Counted from the stretch's first letter, positions 7,251-16,384 are shown. The stretch is 64,000 bases of DNA from Pseudomonas japonica (GCF_013522925.1 NZ_JAAMQU010000012.1:62001-126000); one strand, 5' to 3'. A program made the numbers and translations. The notes: generated from the sequence alone by a model not told the origin.

Positions 7251-9110
7251 ATGCAAATTGCCACCCCTCCGTTGAATGAAACAGCACGCCTGCGCATGCT
7301 GCACAGCCTCGACCTGCTGGATACCCCCGCGGAAGAATGCTTTGACCGTGCGACCCGGCTATTGGCGCAGCTCCTGCGGGTGCCCATTGCACTGGTGTCA
7401 TTGGTAGATGCCAACCGGCAGTGGTTCAAGTCCAGGGTTGGCTTGGACGTATGCGAAACCTCACGTGACATCGCGTTCTGCGCACACGCTCTGAATGCCC
7501 AGCACATGCTGCTCGTTGAAGACGCCTTGGCGGATGAACGCTTTGCGGATAACCCGCTGGTGACCGAGGCCCCGTACGTGCGTTTTTATGCCGGGGTGCC
7601 TTTGAGTACGACCGATGGGTTGGTACTGGGCACGCTGTGCGCCATAGACACAGTGCCGCGGCAGCTTTCGGATGCGGAAAAAGCCGGAATGATGGACCTT
7701 GCACGCATGGTTGAACGGGACCTTTTGCAGCGCTCCGTGGCCCGGGACGTTCGACGTGTAAATGAAGACGAGCGGCAAGCCAGGGCGGTGGTGGAGGCAC
7801 GGTTTGCGACCGTCTTTCAGCAGGCGCCGACCGGCAAGGCCCTGGTAGACCTCACCGGCCACTTCACAGAGGTGAATGCCAAACTCTGCGAACTCACAGG
7901 CTATAGCCGCACTGAGCTGATGAGCCAGACGTTCGTCGCCATTACTCATGCGGACGACCTTCAGGCTGATTTGTCGCTGCACGCCGAGCTCTTGGATGGT
8001 CGCCGAAATACCTATTCTCTGGAAAAGCGCTATATCCGCAAGGACGGCACGGCCGTTTGGGTCGAGCTTAGCGTTGCACTGGTACGCGATGCCCGGGGGG
8101 ACCCCCAGCATCTCATCGCGGACATCCTGGATATTTCGCTGCGCAAGCAGGATGAAGCCTTGCTCAAGGATTACCAGGCTGAGCTGGAACGACGGGTACA
8201 GGTTCGCACTGCAGAATTGGTGAGAAGCCGCAGTACCTTGCAGACGATCACAGACAACCTGCCGATCCTTATCTCTCACGTGGACAAGGACCTTCGCTAC
8301 CTCTTCAATAATGACGTGTACCGCCAAGTGTTCGGCGTGGCTCCGCAGGCTCTCGTAGGTCGGCGGATCCAGGATGTACTATCGCCGGCCCTCTATGAGG
8401 AACTGCTGCCCTGGTTCCGGCGGGCATTGGCTGGCGAACGTACGGTAAACGACCATGTGCATTATGTGGCTGATCGCACGCGTGTATGGGCCGCGACCTA
8501 CATACCTGACATTCGGGACGGCGAGGTTCATGGTTTCTTCGTGATGTCCCAGGACGTGACCGAGCGCAAGCAAGTAGAGCGATCGCTGCGTGACAAGGCC
8601 ATGCGCGATCCACTCACGGGCCTGCCGAACCGTCGCGCGCTCACTGAGCTGTTGGCGCAGATGGGGCAGGAGCCTGCATCGTCGTTTGCCATGCTGTTCC
8701 TTGACCTTGATGGGTTCAAGGCCGTCAACGATGCGTTCGGCCACGACGTGGGCGATGAACTGCTCAAGGAAGTCGCGCTACGGTTGCAGCAAACGGTTCG
8801 CAAGGCAGATTTTGTGTGCCGCCTGGCAGGGGATGAGTTCGTTGTGGTGGCTGAAGGCATAGCGAGCGAGGCCATTGCCGGCCGGATTGCCGAAAAGGTG
8901 TGCTCGGCCCTTGCCCAGCCGTTCCTGCTCAGTGCCGGTACGGCAGACATCAGTGCCAGCGTAGGTGTGGCACTGCGTTCACGCCATCCGCTGGACGAGC
9001 TGGACAACATTCTTAACCTGGCAGATGCCGCGATGTATGAGGCAAAGCGGCGTGGGCGCAACGGCTACCAGGTAGCCAGCGGTGATGCTCGGCTACCGGT
9101 AGCGACGTAA
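7251..9110 (+). CDS. GAF-PAS-PAS-GGDEF diguanylate cyclase
   Basis: A 619-residue cytoplasmic signalling protein with no membrane helix. It has a GAF domain (about residues 20-165), two PAS domains (about 180-305 and 328-445), the second ending in QDVTERKQVE, and a C-terminal GGDEF domain (about 450-610). The active-site signature reads AGDEF (about 526-530), an A-for-G variant often still active. The product-inhibition site RKAD lies five residues before it, as in feedback-controlled cyclases. DPLTGLPNRR and LDLDGFKAVND support nucleotide and metal binding. It should make c-di-GMP from GTP in response to a signal bound by GAF or PAS. It stands alone between a tRNA terminator and a small convergent gene. 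Confidence 0.92.
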   Translation: MQIATPPLNETARLRMLHSLDLLDTPAEECFDRATRLLAQLLRVPIALVSLVDANRQWFKSRVGLDVCETSRDIAFCAHALNAQHMLLVEDALADERFADNPLVTEAPYVRFYAGVPLSTTDGLVLGTLCAIDTVPRQLSDAEKAGMMDLARMVERDLLQRSVARDVRRVNEDERQARAVVEARFATVFQQAPTGKALVDLTGHFTEVNAKLCELTGYSRTELMSQTFVAITHADDLQADLSLHAELLDGRRNTYSLEKRYIRKDGTAVWVELSVALVRDARGDPQHLIADILDISLRKQDEALLKDYQAELERRVQVRTAELVRSRSTLQTITDNLPILISHVDKDLRYLFNNDVYRQVFGVAPQALVGRRIQDVLSPALYEELLPWFRRALAGERTVNDHVHYVADRTRVWAATYIPDIRDGEVHGFFVMSQDVTERKQVERSLRDKAMRDPLTGLPNRRALTELLAQMGQEPASSFAMLFLDLDGFKAVNDAFGHDVGDELLKEVALRLQQTVRKADFVCRLAGDEFVVVAEGIASEAIAGRIAEKVCSALAQPFLLSAGTADISASVGVALRSRHPLDELDNILNLADAAMYEAKRRGRNGYQVASGDARLPVAT

Positions 9111-9111
9111 C

Positions 9112-9198
9112 CTAGAAGATAAACTTGAAGAGCGCGATCACCACGATCAAGCCGATCAGGAAAATGATCCCTACGGTACCGCCCAGGAACTTCAGCAT
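9112..9198 (-). CDS. Small hydrophobic membrane protein, 28 residues
   Basis: The reverse strand reads MLKFLGGTVGIIFLIG followed by LIVVIALFKFIF and a stop. A strong Shine-Dalgarno AAGGAG (9206-9211) lies 7 bases before the ATG. It is one membrane helix flanked by a Lys at each end. I recall near-identical short peptides in other Pseudomonas genomes, which suggests a real gene, but no function is known to me. Its stop is 1 base from the end of the convergent GGDEF gene. The size is below normal gene-caller limits. Confidence 0.7.
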   Translation of the reverse strand: MLKFLGGTVGIIFLIGLIVVIALFKFIF

Positions 9199-9308
9199 GG
9201 TCTTGCTCCTTATCCGATGTGTAGGAGATAGACCATGGCGTTGCGCGTTCCGTTTCCTTCAATCGAAGCGCTGAAGGTGCACAAGGCTTCAACCAGACGG
9301 CTTCGGGG

Positions 9309-10037
9309 CTATTCGGCGTGCCTGGCGCCAACGAACGTGAGCGATGCGAAGTATGCATAGCTGTCGATGTTGTTATCCCCCTTTACCGGAACCAGGGCTT
9401 CGGCGGCCAGTACGTTCAGCCCTTCATTGCGGATGGTGATACTGACCCGGCCGTTGGCGTCGGTTTTACCGCTTACCGTGCCTGGCGCACCACGGTAATC
9501 CGCGAACACGTCTACATCAGCCATTGGCTTGCCGGCTGACAATACCTTTACCGGTAGCGCCTGGCCGGGCTTGAGCGTAGCTGGGTCTACCTCGGGCACG
9601 ATGACCAGGCCAAGCTGGTCCAGTTTTGGCAGTTGCTGGTAGGGGCCATTCAGGGCGATGGTGTATTTGGTGGCCTGCATCGACTGCTTGGCGTCTTTTA
9701 TCTCCTTGCGCCCCTTGTTTTCCCAGCGGCCGTCTTTGGTCTCGCTCCACACGCCGGCGTCGAATTCCACAGCGGTTATCGCGGCAGGGCTGGCAGGCGC
9801 CAGGCGAGCATGGTCGGTGAGCCGTTCGATGGTAAGAGGCACCGGCTTTGCGTCGGCCGCCCATGCCCAGCCCGCTTTTACCGCGGCCGGCTCGAAGGCA
9901 TCGTCTTCGGCGCCTTCACCAAAGACCACTTCGGTGTGGCCGCGGCGTTGTTCCGTCCACAGGCCATGCGCCTGGGCGGCGGTTGCGAACAGAAGGGGAA
10001 GGGCAATGAAAAGGGCGGACAGGCGAACTGGGTTCAT
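9309..10037 (-). CDS. Periplasmic DUF4198-like protein
   Basis: A 242-residue secreted protein with a clear signal peptide (FIALPLLFATAAQAHG, cleavage near residue 23). The mature protein begins with HGLW, as in DUF4198 proteins, which are thought to be periplasmic helpers of metal or TonB-linked uptake. A C-terminal Ig-like or carboxypeptidase-regulatory segment is visible at about 160-225 (ADVDVFADYRGAPGTVSGKTDANGRVSI). No TonB receptor or metal transporter adjoins it, so its partner is unknown. It is divergent from the polyol operon, and the shared 180-base gap holds the LacI-type palindrome. Confidence 0.7.
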   Translation of the reverse strand: MNPVRLSALFIALPLLFATAAQAHGLWTEQRRGHTEVVFGEGAEDDAFEPAAVKAGWAWAADAKPVPLTIERLTDHARLAPASPAAITAVEFDAGVWSETKDGRWENKGRKEIKDAKQSMQATKYTIALNGPYQQLPKLDQLGLVIVPEVDPATLKPGQALPVKVLSAGKPMADVDVFADYRGAPGTVSGKTDANGRVSITIRNEGLNVLAAEALVPVKGDNNIDSYAYFASLTFVGARHAE

Positions 10038-10159
10038 GAGCGGTTCTCTAGGTTCAAGCCGGCAATCCTACCGACAGGGCCTTCCCGGCGCCTCGGCTAC
10101 ACTGTTACCGAATATTTAAGCGGTAGTCACCTTGCCAGGGCCATATCCCTCTGCTAGGT

Positions 10160-10187
10160 TACAAAATGTTAACGATGACATTCTGTA
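10160..10187 (+). promoter_or_regulatory. LacI-family operator before the polyol operon
   Basis: A 28-base inverted repeat centred on CG at 10173/10174. The left half is TACAAAATGTTAAC. The right half reads, on the other strand, TACAGAATGTCATC, so 11 of 14 positions match. A central CpG palindrome is the usual form of LacI/GalR operators. It ends 30 bases before the first gene of the operon, whose other end carries a LacI-family gene. A matching promoter is not obvious to me. Confidence 0.6.
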
Positions 10188-10217
10188 CAAAAACAAGAAA
10201 ACCACAGGGTCCCTCGC

Positions 10218-11147
10218 ATGAACAAGCATCCTCGGCTTCGCTTCGCCCGTACGTTCCTGTCCGCTGCGCTTTTAGTCACGCTCCCATTGGCCGCCAGCGC
10301 CGCGCCCGCTCCGCTGAAGATCGGCGCCTCGTTCCAGGAAATCAATAACCCTTACTTCGTGACCATGAAAGGCGCGCTCGAAGACGCGTCCACCAGCATC
10401 GGCGCGACCTTGTTAGTCACCGATGCCCGCCATGACGTTTCCAAGCAACTCAGCGACATCGAAGACATGCTGCAGAAGGGCATAGATATCCTGGTCATCA
10501 ACCCGACGGATTCGGTCGGCGTGCAGTCGGCGGTAAAAATGGCCCATGACAAAGGCGTGGTCGTTGTGGCCGTCGACGCCCAGGCCGAGGGGCCGCTGGA
10601 TGCCTTTGTGGGTTCGAAGAATTTCGACGCGGGCGTACAGGCGTGCCAATACCTGGGCGAGAAGCTGGGAGGCAAGGGCGACGTCGCCATCCTCGACGGC
10701 ATCGCCGTGGTGCCTATCCTGGAGCGTGTCCGAGGCTGCAAGGAGGCCTTGGGCAAATTCCCCGGCATCAAGATCGTCAGCACCCAGAACGGCAAGCAGG
10801 AGCGGGACCAGGCCCTGAGCGTGACCGAGAACATGCTGCAGGCGCAGCCTAACCTCAAGGGCCTGTTCAGCGTGAACGACAACGGGTCCCTGGGTGCCCT
10901 GGCAGCCATCGAAGCCAGTGGCATGGACGTGAAGCTGGTGAGCGTGGATGGCGCGCCCGATGCCATCAAGGAAATCCAGAAACCAGACAGCAAGTTCATC
11001 GCCACCTCAGCCCAGTACCCGCGCGACCAGGTGCGTATCGCCCTCGGGCTGGCGCTCGCGCGCAAATGGGGTGCGCAGGTGCCCAAGGCGGTGCCGGTAG
11101 ACATCCTGCTGGTGGATCGCGACAAGGCCAAAACCTTCACCTGGTAA
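10218..11147 (+). CDS. Sugar/polyol ABC transporter, RbsB-type binding protein
   Basis: A 309-residue periplasmic binding protein (peripla_BP_4, ribose type). The signal peptide ends near ASAAPAP (about residue 29). The mature fold starts KIGASFQEINNPYF. Family landmarks are DILVINPTDS (about 93), AILDG (about 156), SVNDNGSLGALAA (about 220) and SVDGAP (about 243). It should deliver a sugar or sugar alcohol to the ATPase and permease encoded next. The enzymes downstream point to a polyol ligand, but the exact one cannot be read from sequence. First gene of a six-gene operon. Confidence 0.88.
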   Translation: MNKHPRLRFARTFLSAALLVTLPLAASAAPAPLKIGASFQEINNPYFVTMKGALEDASTSIGATLLVTDARHDVSKQLSDIEDMLQKGIDILVINPTDSVGVQSAVKMAHDKGVVVVAVDAQAEGPLDAFVGSKNFDAGVQACQYLGEKLGGKGDVAILDGIAVVPILERVRGCKEALGKFPGIKIVSTQNGKQERDQALSVTENMLQAQPNLKGLFSVNDNGSLGALAAIEASGMDVKLVSVDGAPDAIKEIQKPDSKFIATSAQYPRDQVRIALGLALARKWGAQVPKAVPVDILLVDRDKAKTFTW

Positions 11148-11183
11148 CCGCGAACGCTGAACGAGTGACAGCCGAGGTGAGCG

Positions 11184-12698
11184 ATGGGCAGCCTTTTGCA
11201 GCTGACGGACATTTCCAAGCGATACCGCGGGGTGCACGCCCTCAAGGGGATCGACCTGAGTGTGGAGCGTGGGGAGATCCATGCGCTGCTGGGTGAGAAC
11301 GGCGCCGGCAAATCCACCTTGATGAAGATTCTCGTGGGGGTGGAGCATCCGGACAGCGGTACGATCGAGTTCGATGGCCAGGCCCGGCGCTTCGCCACCT
11401 ACCACGACGCGATCGCGGTGGGCATTGGCATCGTGTTCCAGGAATTCAGCCTGATTCCCTACCTCAACGCGGTGGAAAACATTTTCCTGGGCCATGAGCA
11501 GGTCGGCCGTTTCGGCTTGCTGCGCAAGCGGCACATGCGTGAGCGGGCCGCGGCGTTGTGCGATCGGCTTGGGGTGGACATCGACCTGAGTTGCCCGGTG
11601 CAACATTTGAGCGTGGCCCAGCAGCAATTTGTGGAAATAGCCAAGGCGCTGGCGCTTGAAGCGCGCCTGCTGATCCTTGATGAGCCCACCGCCACGCTTA
11701 CCCCTGGCGAGGCCGAGTTGCTGTTCGATGTAATGCGCGAACTCAAGCGTCAGGGGGTGGCGATGATTTTCATCTCCCATCACCTGGAGGAAATCTTCGA
11801 GGTCTGTGACCGCATCACAGTGCTGCGTGATGGGGCCAACGTGGGCGGCATGGCGACTGCCCATAGTGATCTGGACCAACTGGTGGAGATGATGGTCGGG
11901 CGCAAGCTCGCCAACAGCTTTCCACCAAAGCCCGAGTACGCTCAGGGCCAGGAAATCGTATTGGACGTCAAGCGCCTTCGGCTCGCCCGCAAGGGGCCGG
12001 AGAACAGCTTCACGCTACACCGCGGGGAAATCCTCGGTTTCGCCGGGCTGGTCGGGTCAGGCCGTACGGAACTGGCCCTGGCGGTCATTGGCGCCCTGCC
12101 CAGTGTAAGCCGGGAAGTGACCTTGAACGGCTCGCCGGTGAACCTGAAGGACCCGGCGGCGGCATTGGCCAACGGTATCGGATTGTTGCCGGAAAGCCGC
12201 AAGACCGAGGGCCTGGTACTGGACTTCAGCATTCGCGAAAACATTTCACTGAACAACCTGGCCAAGTACGAGCGGGCCACCGGGTTGATCGACCGTGGGC
12301 AGGAGCGCGACAGTGTGGCCGGGCTGATGAAAGCCCTGGCGATAAAAGCCCCGGGCCCGGAAAGCCTGGTGATCAACCTCAGCGGCGGCAATCAGCAGAA
12401 AGTGGTGATCGCCCGCTGGATAAACCATCACTGCACGGTGCTGATCTTCGATGAGCCCACGCGCGGCATCGACGTCGGCGCCAAAGCCGAAATCTACGGC
12501 CTGATGCGCAAACTCACCGAACAGGGCTACGCCATCATCCTGATTTCCAGCGAGCTGCCTGAAATCATCGGCATGAGCGACCGCGTGGCGGTATTCAACA
12601 AGGGCGCCATCGTTACCACCCTGCAGGGCAGCGCCATCAATCCTCAAGAGGTCATGCGCCATGCGACCGCAAGCCAGCGATCTGAACGCGTCCATTGA
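11184..12698 (+). CDS. Sugar/polyol ABC transporter, duplicated ATPase (RbsA-type)
   Basis: A 504-residue cytoplasmic ATPase with two nucleotide-binding domains, as in RbsA, XylG and AraG. The first has Walker A GENGAGKST (about residue 36), signature LSVAQQQ and Walker B LLILDEPTA. The second (about 250-500) has the degenerate loop GLVGSGRTE usual in this family, signature LSGGNQQKV and LIFDEPTRGIDVG. Start ATG follows GAGGTGAGCG. It overlaps the permease start by 38 bases, so the two are tightly coupled. Confidence 0.92.
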   Translation: MGSLLQLTDISKRYRGVHALKGIDLSVERGEIHALLGENGAGKSTLMKILVGVEHPDSGTIEFDGQARRFATYHDAIAVGIGIVFQEFSLIPYLNAVENIFLGHEQVGRFGLLRKRHMRERAAALCDRLGVDIDLSCPVQHLSVAQQQFVEIAKALALEARLLILDEPTATLTPGEAELLFDVMRELKRQGVAMIFISHHLEEIFEVCDRITVLRDGANVGGMATAHSDLDQLVEMMVGRKLANSFPPKPEYAQGQEIVLDVKRLRLARKGPENSFTLHRGEILGFAGLVGSGRTELALAVIGALPSVSREVTLNGSPVNLKDPAAALANGIGLLPESRKTEGLVLDFSIRENISLNNLAKYERATGLIDRGQERDSVAGLMKALAIKAPGPESLVINLSGGNQQKVVIARWINHHCTVLIFDEPTRGIDVGAKAEIYGLMRKLTEQGYAIILISSELPEIIGMSDRVAVFNKGAIVTTLQGSAINPQEVMRHATASQRSERVH

Positions 12699-13665
12699 AA
12701 CCGCTGCGCGCCCGCGCCACCGGCCAGGCGGCGACCTTGCCCGGCAACTGATCCGCTCCCCGGCGTTCTATCCGTTCGTGGGCCTGTTGCTGGTAACGAC
12801 CTTCATGATCTTCGCCAGTGACAACTTCCTCACCGGCGCCAACCTGGAGAATATCGTTCGGCAGGTGTCCATCAACGCGATCATTGCCGTAGGCATGACG
12901 TGCGTGATTCTCACCGGCGGCATCGACCTTTCCGTGGGCCCGGTCATGGCGTTGAGCGGTACCGTCAGCGCCGGTTTGCTCGTGGCGGGAGTACCGCCAC
13001 CCCTGGCTATCGGAGCAGGGCTGGCCATTGGTGCCGGCTTCGGGCTGGGCAATGGTTTGCTGGTGGCCTATCTGCAAATGCCGCCGATCATCGTAACGCT
13101 GGCCACCATGGGTATCGCCCGCGGCCTTGGGCTGCTGTATACCGACGGTTATCCCATCTCCGGCTTGCCGGAATGGTTCGCCTGGTTCGGCCGGGGCAAG
13201 CTGCTCGGTGTGCAGGTACCGATCCTGATCATGCTGGTCACCTACTTGCTGGCGTGGGTGATGCTGCAACACACCCGCATGGGGCGCTACGTGTATGCCA
13301 TTGGCGGCAACGAGGAGGCTGTACGCCTCTCCGGGGTGCGCGCGGGGCGCTTCAAACTGCTGGTGTATGTGATCAGCGGGTTCACCGCAGCGGTGGCTGG
13401 GCTGGTGTTGTCGTCGCGGCTGATGAGCGGCCAGCCCAACGCCGGTGCTTCCTTCGAGCTGGACGCCATTGCGGCCGTGGTGCTGGGCGGCGCGTCCATC
13501 GCCGGTGGCCGCGGGGTGATCCTCGGCACCCTGGTAGGCGCCATGCTGCTGGGCGTACTCAATAACGGTTTGAACATGCTCGGCGTTTCGCCGTACGTCC
13601 AAAGTGTGATCAAGGGCGGGATCATCCTGCTCGCTATCTTCATCAGCCGCCAGCGCCGCCGCTAG
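12661..13665 (+). CDS. Sugar/polyol ABC transporter permease (RbsC-type)
   Basis: A 334-residue inner-membrane permease of the BPD_transp_2 (ribose/xylose) family with about 8-10 membrane helices from residue 35 onward. Typical motifs are GMTCVILTGGIDLSVG (about 78-93), QMPPIIVTLATMGIARG (about 138-154), YAIGGNEEAVRLSGV (about 212-226) and AAVVLGGASIAGGRG (about 274-288). The first 35 residues are polar and overlap the ATPase gene; AGAGG just before the ATG at 12661 supports this start. Confidence 0.91.
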   Translation: MRPQASDLNASIETAARPRHRPGGDLARQLIRSPAFYPFVGLLLVTTFMIFASDNFLTGANLENIVRQVSINAIIAVGMTCVILTGGIDLSVGPVMALSGTVSAGLLVAGVPPPLAIGAGLAIGAGFGLGNGLLVAYLQMPPIIVTLATMGIARGLGLLYTDGYPISGLPEWFAWFGRGKLLGVQVPILIMLVTYLLAWVMLQHTRMGRYVYAIGGNEEAVRLSGVRAGRFKLLVYVISGFTAAVAGLVLSSRLMSGQPNAGASFELDAIAAVVLGGASIAGGRGVILGTLVGAMLLGVLNNGLNMLGVSPYVQSVIKGGIILLAIFISRQRRR

Positions 13666-13680
13666 GCGCACGTTCAATAC

Positions 13681-13711
13681 ACCCAAGCGCAGCTTGCGCG
13701 GCTGCTTGGGT
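13681..13711 (+). promoter_or_regulatory. Intercistronic hairpin between transport and catabolic genes
   Basis: ACCCAAGC (13681-13688) pairs with GCTTGGGT (13704-13711), extended by AGC/GCT after a 2-base bulge. No T run follows. It sits in the 75-base gap between the permease and the dehydrogenase and could stabilise the upstream message or attenuate the downstream one. Confidence 0.45.
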
Positions 13712-13740
13712 CACTTCGCCTTCAAGAAAGGACCATCGTC

Positions 13741-14832
13741 ATGGAAAACAACACAGAGAACACCATGCAAGCCGTTGTGTGTCACGCACCCAAGGACTAT
13801 CGGCTGGAACGTATCGGCAAGCCTCAGGCGCGGCCCCTGGAACTGGTGCTGCGCATCGGCGCGTGCGGCATCTGCGCCAGCGACTGCAAATGCCACTCGG
13901 GCGCCGCGATGTTCTGGGGCGGGGAAAACCCTTGGGTGAAGGCACCCGTGGTGCCGGGCCATGAATTCTTCGGTTACGTGGAGCAGGCCGGGGAGGGCGC
14001 CGAAGAGCATTTCGGTGTGAAGGTAGGCGACAAGGTCATCGCAGAGCAGATCGTACCCTGTGAAAAGTGCCGCTTCTGCAAAAGCGGCCAGTACTGGATG
14101 TGCGAAGTGCACAACATCTTCGGCTTCCAGCGCGAAGTGGCCGAAGGCGGCATGGCCCAATACATGCGCATCCCCCGCACGGCCATCGTTCACAAGATCC
14201 CAGAGGCGATTTCGCTCGAAGACTGTGCCTTGATCGAACCCATGTCCTGCGCGATTCATACCGTGAACCGCGGCGACGTGCAGCTGGACGATGTGCTGGT
14301 GATCGCCGGGGCGGGCACGCTGGGGCTGTGCATGGTTCAGGTGGCGCACCTCAAAACCCCGCGCAAGCTGGTGGTGATCGACATGGTGGACGAACGCCTG
14401 GAGCTGGCGCGTCAGTTCGGTGCCGACGTGGTAATCAACCCGTCCCGTGACGACGCCAAGGCAATCATCGCCGACCTCACCGACGGCTACGGCTGCGACG
14501 TATACATCGAAACCACTGGCGTGCCGGTGGGCGTGACCCAGGGCCTGGAATTGATCCGTAAACTGGGCCGCTTCGTGGAGTTCAGTGTGTTCGGCGCCGA
14601 AACCAGTGCTGACTGGTCGATCATTGGCGACCGCAAGGAACTCGACGTTCGCGGCGCGCACCTGGGACCGTACTGCTACCCCATTGCCATTGACCTGTTC
14701 GAGCGAGGCCTGATTACCTCCAAAGGCATCGTGACCCATAGCTTCGGCCTGGACGATTACGCCGAAGCCTTCGCGCTCGCCGATTCCACTCGATCGATCA
14801 AAGTGCTGCTCAAACCCGTGGGGCAGGGCTGA
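13741..14832 (+). CDS. Zinc-dependent polyol dehydrogenase, EltD/sorbitol-dehydrogenase-like
   Basis: A 363-residue medium-chain zinc dehydrogenase. Catalytic zinc ligands are in GACGICASD (Cys about residue 43), PGHEFFG (His about 77) and the nearby Glu. The structural-zinc Cys set CEKCRFCKSGQYWMC is at about 105-119. The cofactor-binding glycines are in IAGAGTLGLCMVQ, followed by VVIDMVDERLELA; the acidic residue favours NAD. It most resembles, from memory, erythritol/L-threitol dehydrogenases and related polyol enzymes. It should oxidise a sugar alcohol to a ketose for the kinase. The ATG at 13741 has AAAGGA upstream; an internal ATG at 13765 is the alternative. Confidence 0.85.
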   Translation: MENNTENTMQAVVCHAPKDYRLERIGKPQARPLELVLRIGACGICASDCKCHSGAAMFWGGENPWVKAPVVPGHEFFGYVEQAGEGAEEHFGVKVGDKVIAEQIVPCEKCRFCKSGQYWMCEVHNIFGFQREVAEGGMAQYMRIPRTAIVHKIPEAISLEDCALIEPMSCAIHTVNRGDVQLDDVLVIAGAGTLGLCMVQVAHLKTPRKLVVIDMVDERLELARQFGADVVINPSRDDAKAIIADLTDGYGCDVYIETTGVPVGVTQGLELIRKLGRFVEFSVFGAETSADWSIIGDRKELDVRGAHLGPYCYPIAIDLFERGLITSKGIVTHSFGLDDYAEAFALADSTRSIKVLLKPVGQG

Positions 14833-14842
14833 GGCCATGGTC

Positions 14843-16384
14843 ATGGCGTATGTGATCGGTGTGGACATTGGCACCCAAAGCACCAAAGCCGTGCTGGTGG
14901 CCCCCGACGGCCAGTTGATTGCGCGGCACAGCCAGGCCTATCGGGTAGACACCCCCAGGCCGGGCTGGGCCGAACAATGGCCGCAGGTATGGCTCGACGC
15001 CGTGTATGCCTGCGTTGCCGCCTGCACTGCCGTAGCGAAAGTAGAGCCTGAGCAGATCAAGGCGCTGTGCATCAGCAGCTTGTACGGCGGTTCGGGTATT
15101 GCGGTTAACAGCGCGATCGAGCCGCTGTACCCGTGCCTGATCTGGATGGACCGCCGCGCCGAGGCGCAGGTGGCCCAGGTGAAGGCGCAGCAGAACCTCG
15201 AGCAGCTGCAGGCAATCACCGGCAATGGCGTGGACAGTTACTACGGTTTCACCAAAATGCTGTGGCTCAAGCAGGAGCGCCCGGACATCTGGCAACAAAC
15301 GCGTTGGTTGCTACCTCCCAACAGCTACGTGAACCATGCCCTTACCGGTGAACTGGCCATAGACCACAGCAGCGCCGGCAACATCGGCGGGGTGTACGAC
15401 ATCAAGGCGCGTGCCTGGTCCGAACCGATGCTGAGCGCCCTTGGCATCGACTCGCGCCTGATGCCGCCACGGCTGTTGCACTCCGATGAAGTGGTAGGCG
15501 GGCTGCTACCGGGGCCTGCGGAAAAACTCGGCCTGGCGCCCGGAACGGCAGTGCTCGCCGGGGGCGTGGATGCCGCCATGGCAACGCTCGCCGCCGGGGT
15601 ATCCCGGCCAGGGAAACATGTGGCGATGATTGGCACCAGCATGTGCTGGGGCTACCTCGACCACCAGGCCGACGCCCGTCATGGCCTGGTGAGCTTCCCG
15701 CATGTGTATGACGGCCAGCGGCAGCTCTACAGCTTTGGTGGGGCACTGACTGCAGGGGCATCGGTGAGCTGGTTCCGGGACCAGTTCAGTCAGGCTGAAG
15801 GCGAACTGCCGCTGATCGAGGGCCAAGACCCTCACGCTGTGCTGGAGCGGCTGGCCGCAACGGTGCCAGCCGGTAGCGAAGGGTTGCTGTTCCTGCCGTA
15901 CCTGATGGGCGAACGCAGCCCGGTGTGGGATGCCAAGGCCAGCGCCAGCTTTATCGGCCTGGGCCTGCACCACGGCAGGGCGCATCTGTACCGCGCCGTA
16001 CTCGAAGGGGTGACCTATGCGCTTCGGCACAATATCGAAGCCGGGCGCGAGGCGGTGGGTGAGCTGGATCAGCAACTGATCGTGGTGGGCGGTGCCAGCC
16101 ACTCCGACGTGTGGATGCAGATCATCGCCGATGTCACTGGCTTCGACGTGGTGACCATCGCTCAGGACGTGGAAGCCGCCTACGGCGCTGCCTTGCTGGC
16201 CGCTCACACAGCCGGGTTATTGGGCCCGGCGCAGTCGGAGCGCGGCTGGGTACAACTGCGCCAACGCGCCGTACCGAACCCGGCGGTTCGCCAGCGTTAC
16301 GACACGCTGTTCGATGCTTACCGGCAATGCTACCCGGCCCTTAAATCAATCTTCCACCAGCTACGGAGTGCCCGCGATGAATAA
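14843..16384 (+). CDS. FGGY-family carbohydrate kinase, xylulokinase-like
   Basis: A 513-residue kinase of the FGGY family. The N-terminal phosphate-binding motif VIGVDIGTQSTKAVL opens the protein. WMDRRAE (about residue 100) and AGGVDAAMATLAAGV (about 237-251, with the likely catalytic Asp) follow. The C-terminal signature is VVGGASHSDVWMQIIADV. It should phosphorylate the ketose made by the adjoining dehydrogenases, perhaps to xylulose 5-phosphate. An ATG at 14837 lies only 2 bases after GAGG; the ATG at 14843 has 8-base spacing and is preferred. It ends 8 bases inside the next gene. Confidence 0.85.
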   Translation: MAYVIGVDIGTQSTKAVLVAPDGQLIARHSQAYRVDTPRPGWAEQWPQVWLDAVYACVAACTAVAKVEPEQIKALCISSLYGGSGIAVNSAIEPLYPCLIWMDRRAEAQVAQVKAQQNLEQLQAITGNGVDSYYGFTKMLWLKQERPDIWQQTRWLLPPNSYVNHALTGELAIDHSSAGNIGGVYDIKARAWSEPMLSALGIDSRLMPPRLLHSDEVVGGLLPGPAEKLGLAPGTAVLAGGVDAAMATLAAGVSRPGKHVAMIGTSMCWGYLDHQADARHGLVSFPHVYDGQRQLYSFGGALTAGASVSWFRDQFSQAEGELPLIEGQDPHAVLERLAATVPAGSEGLLFLPYLMGERSPVWDAKASASFIGLGLHHGRAHLYRAVLEGVTYALRHNIEAGREAVGELDQQLIVVGGASHSDVWMQIIADVTGFDVVTIAQDVEAAYGAALLAAHTAGLLGPAQSERGWVQLRQRAVPNPAVRQRYDTLFDAYRQCYPALKSIFHQLRSARDE

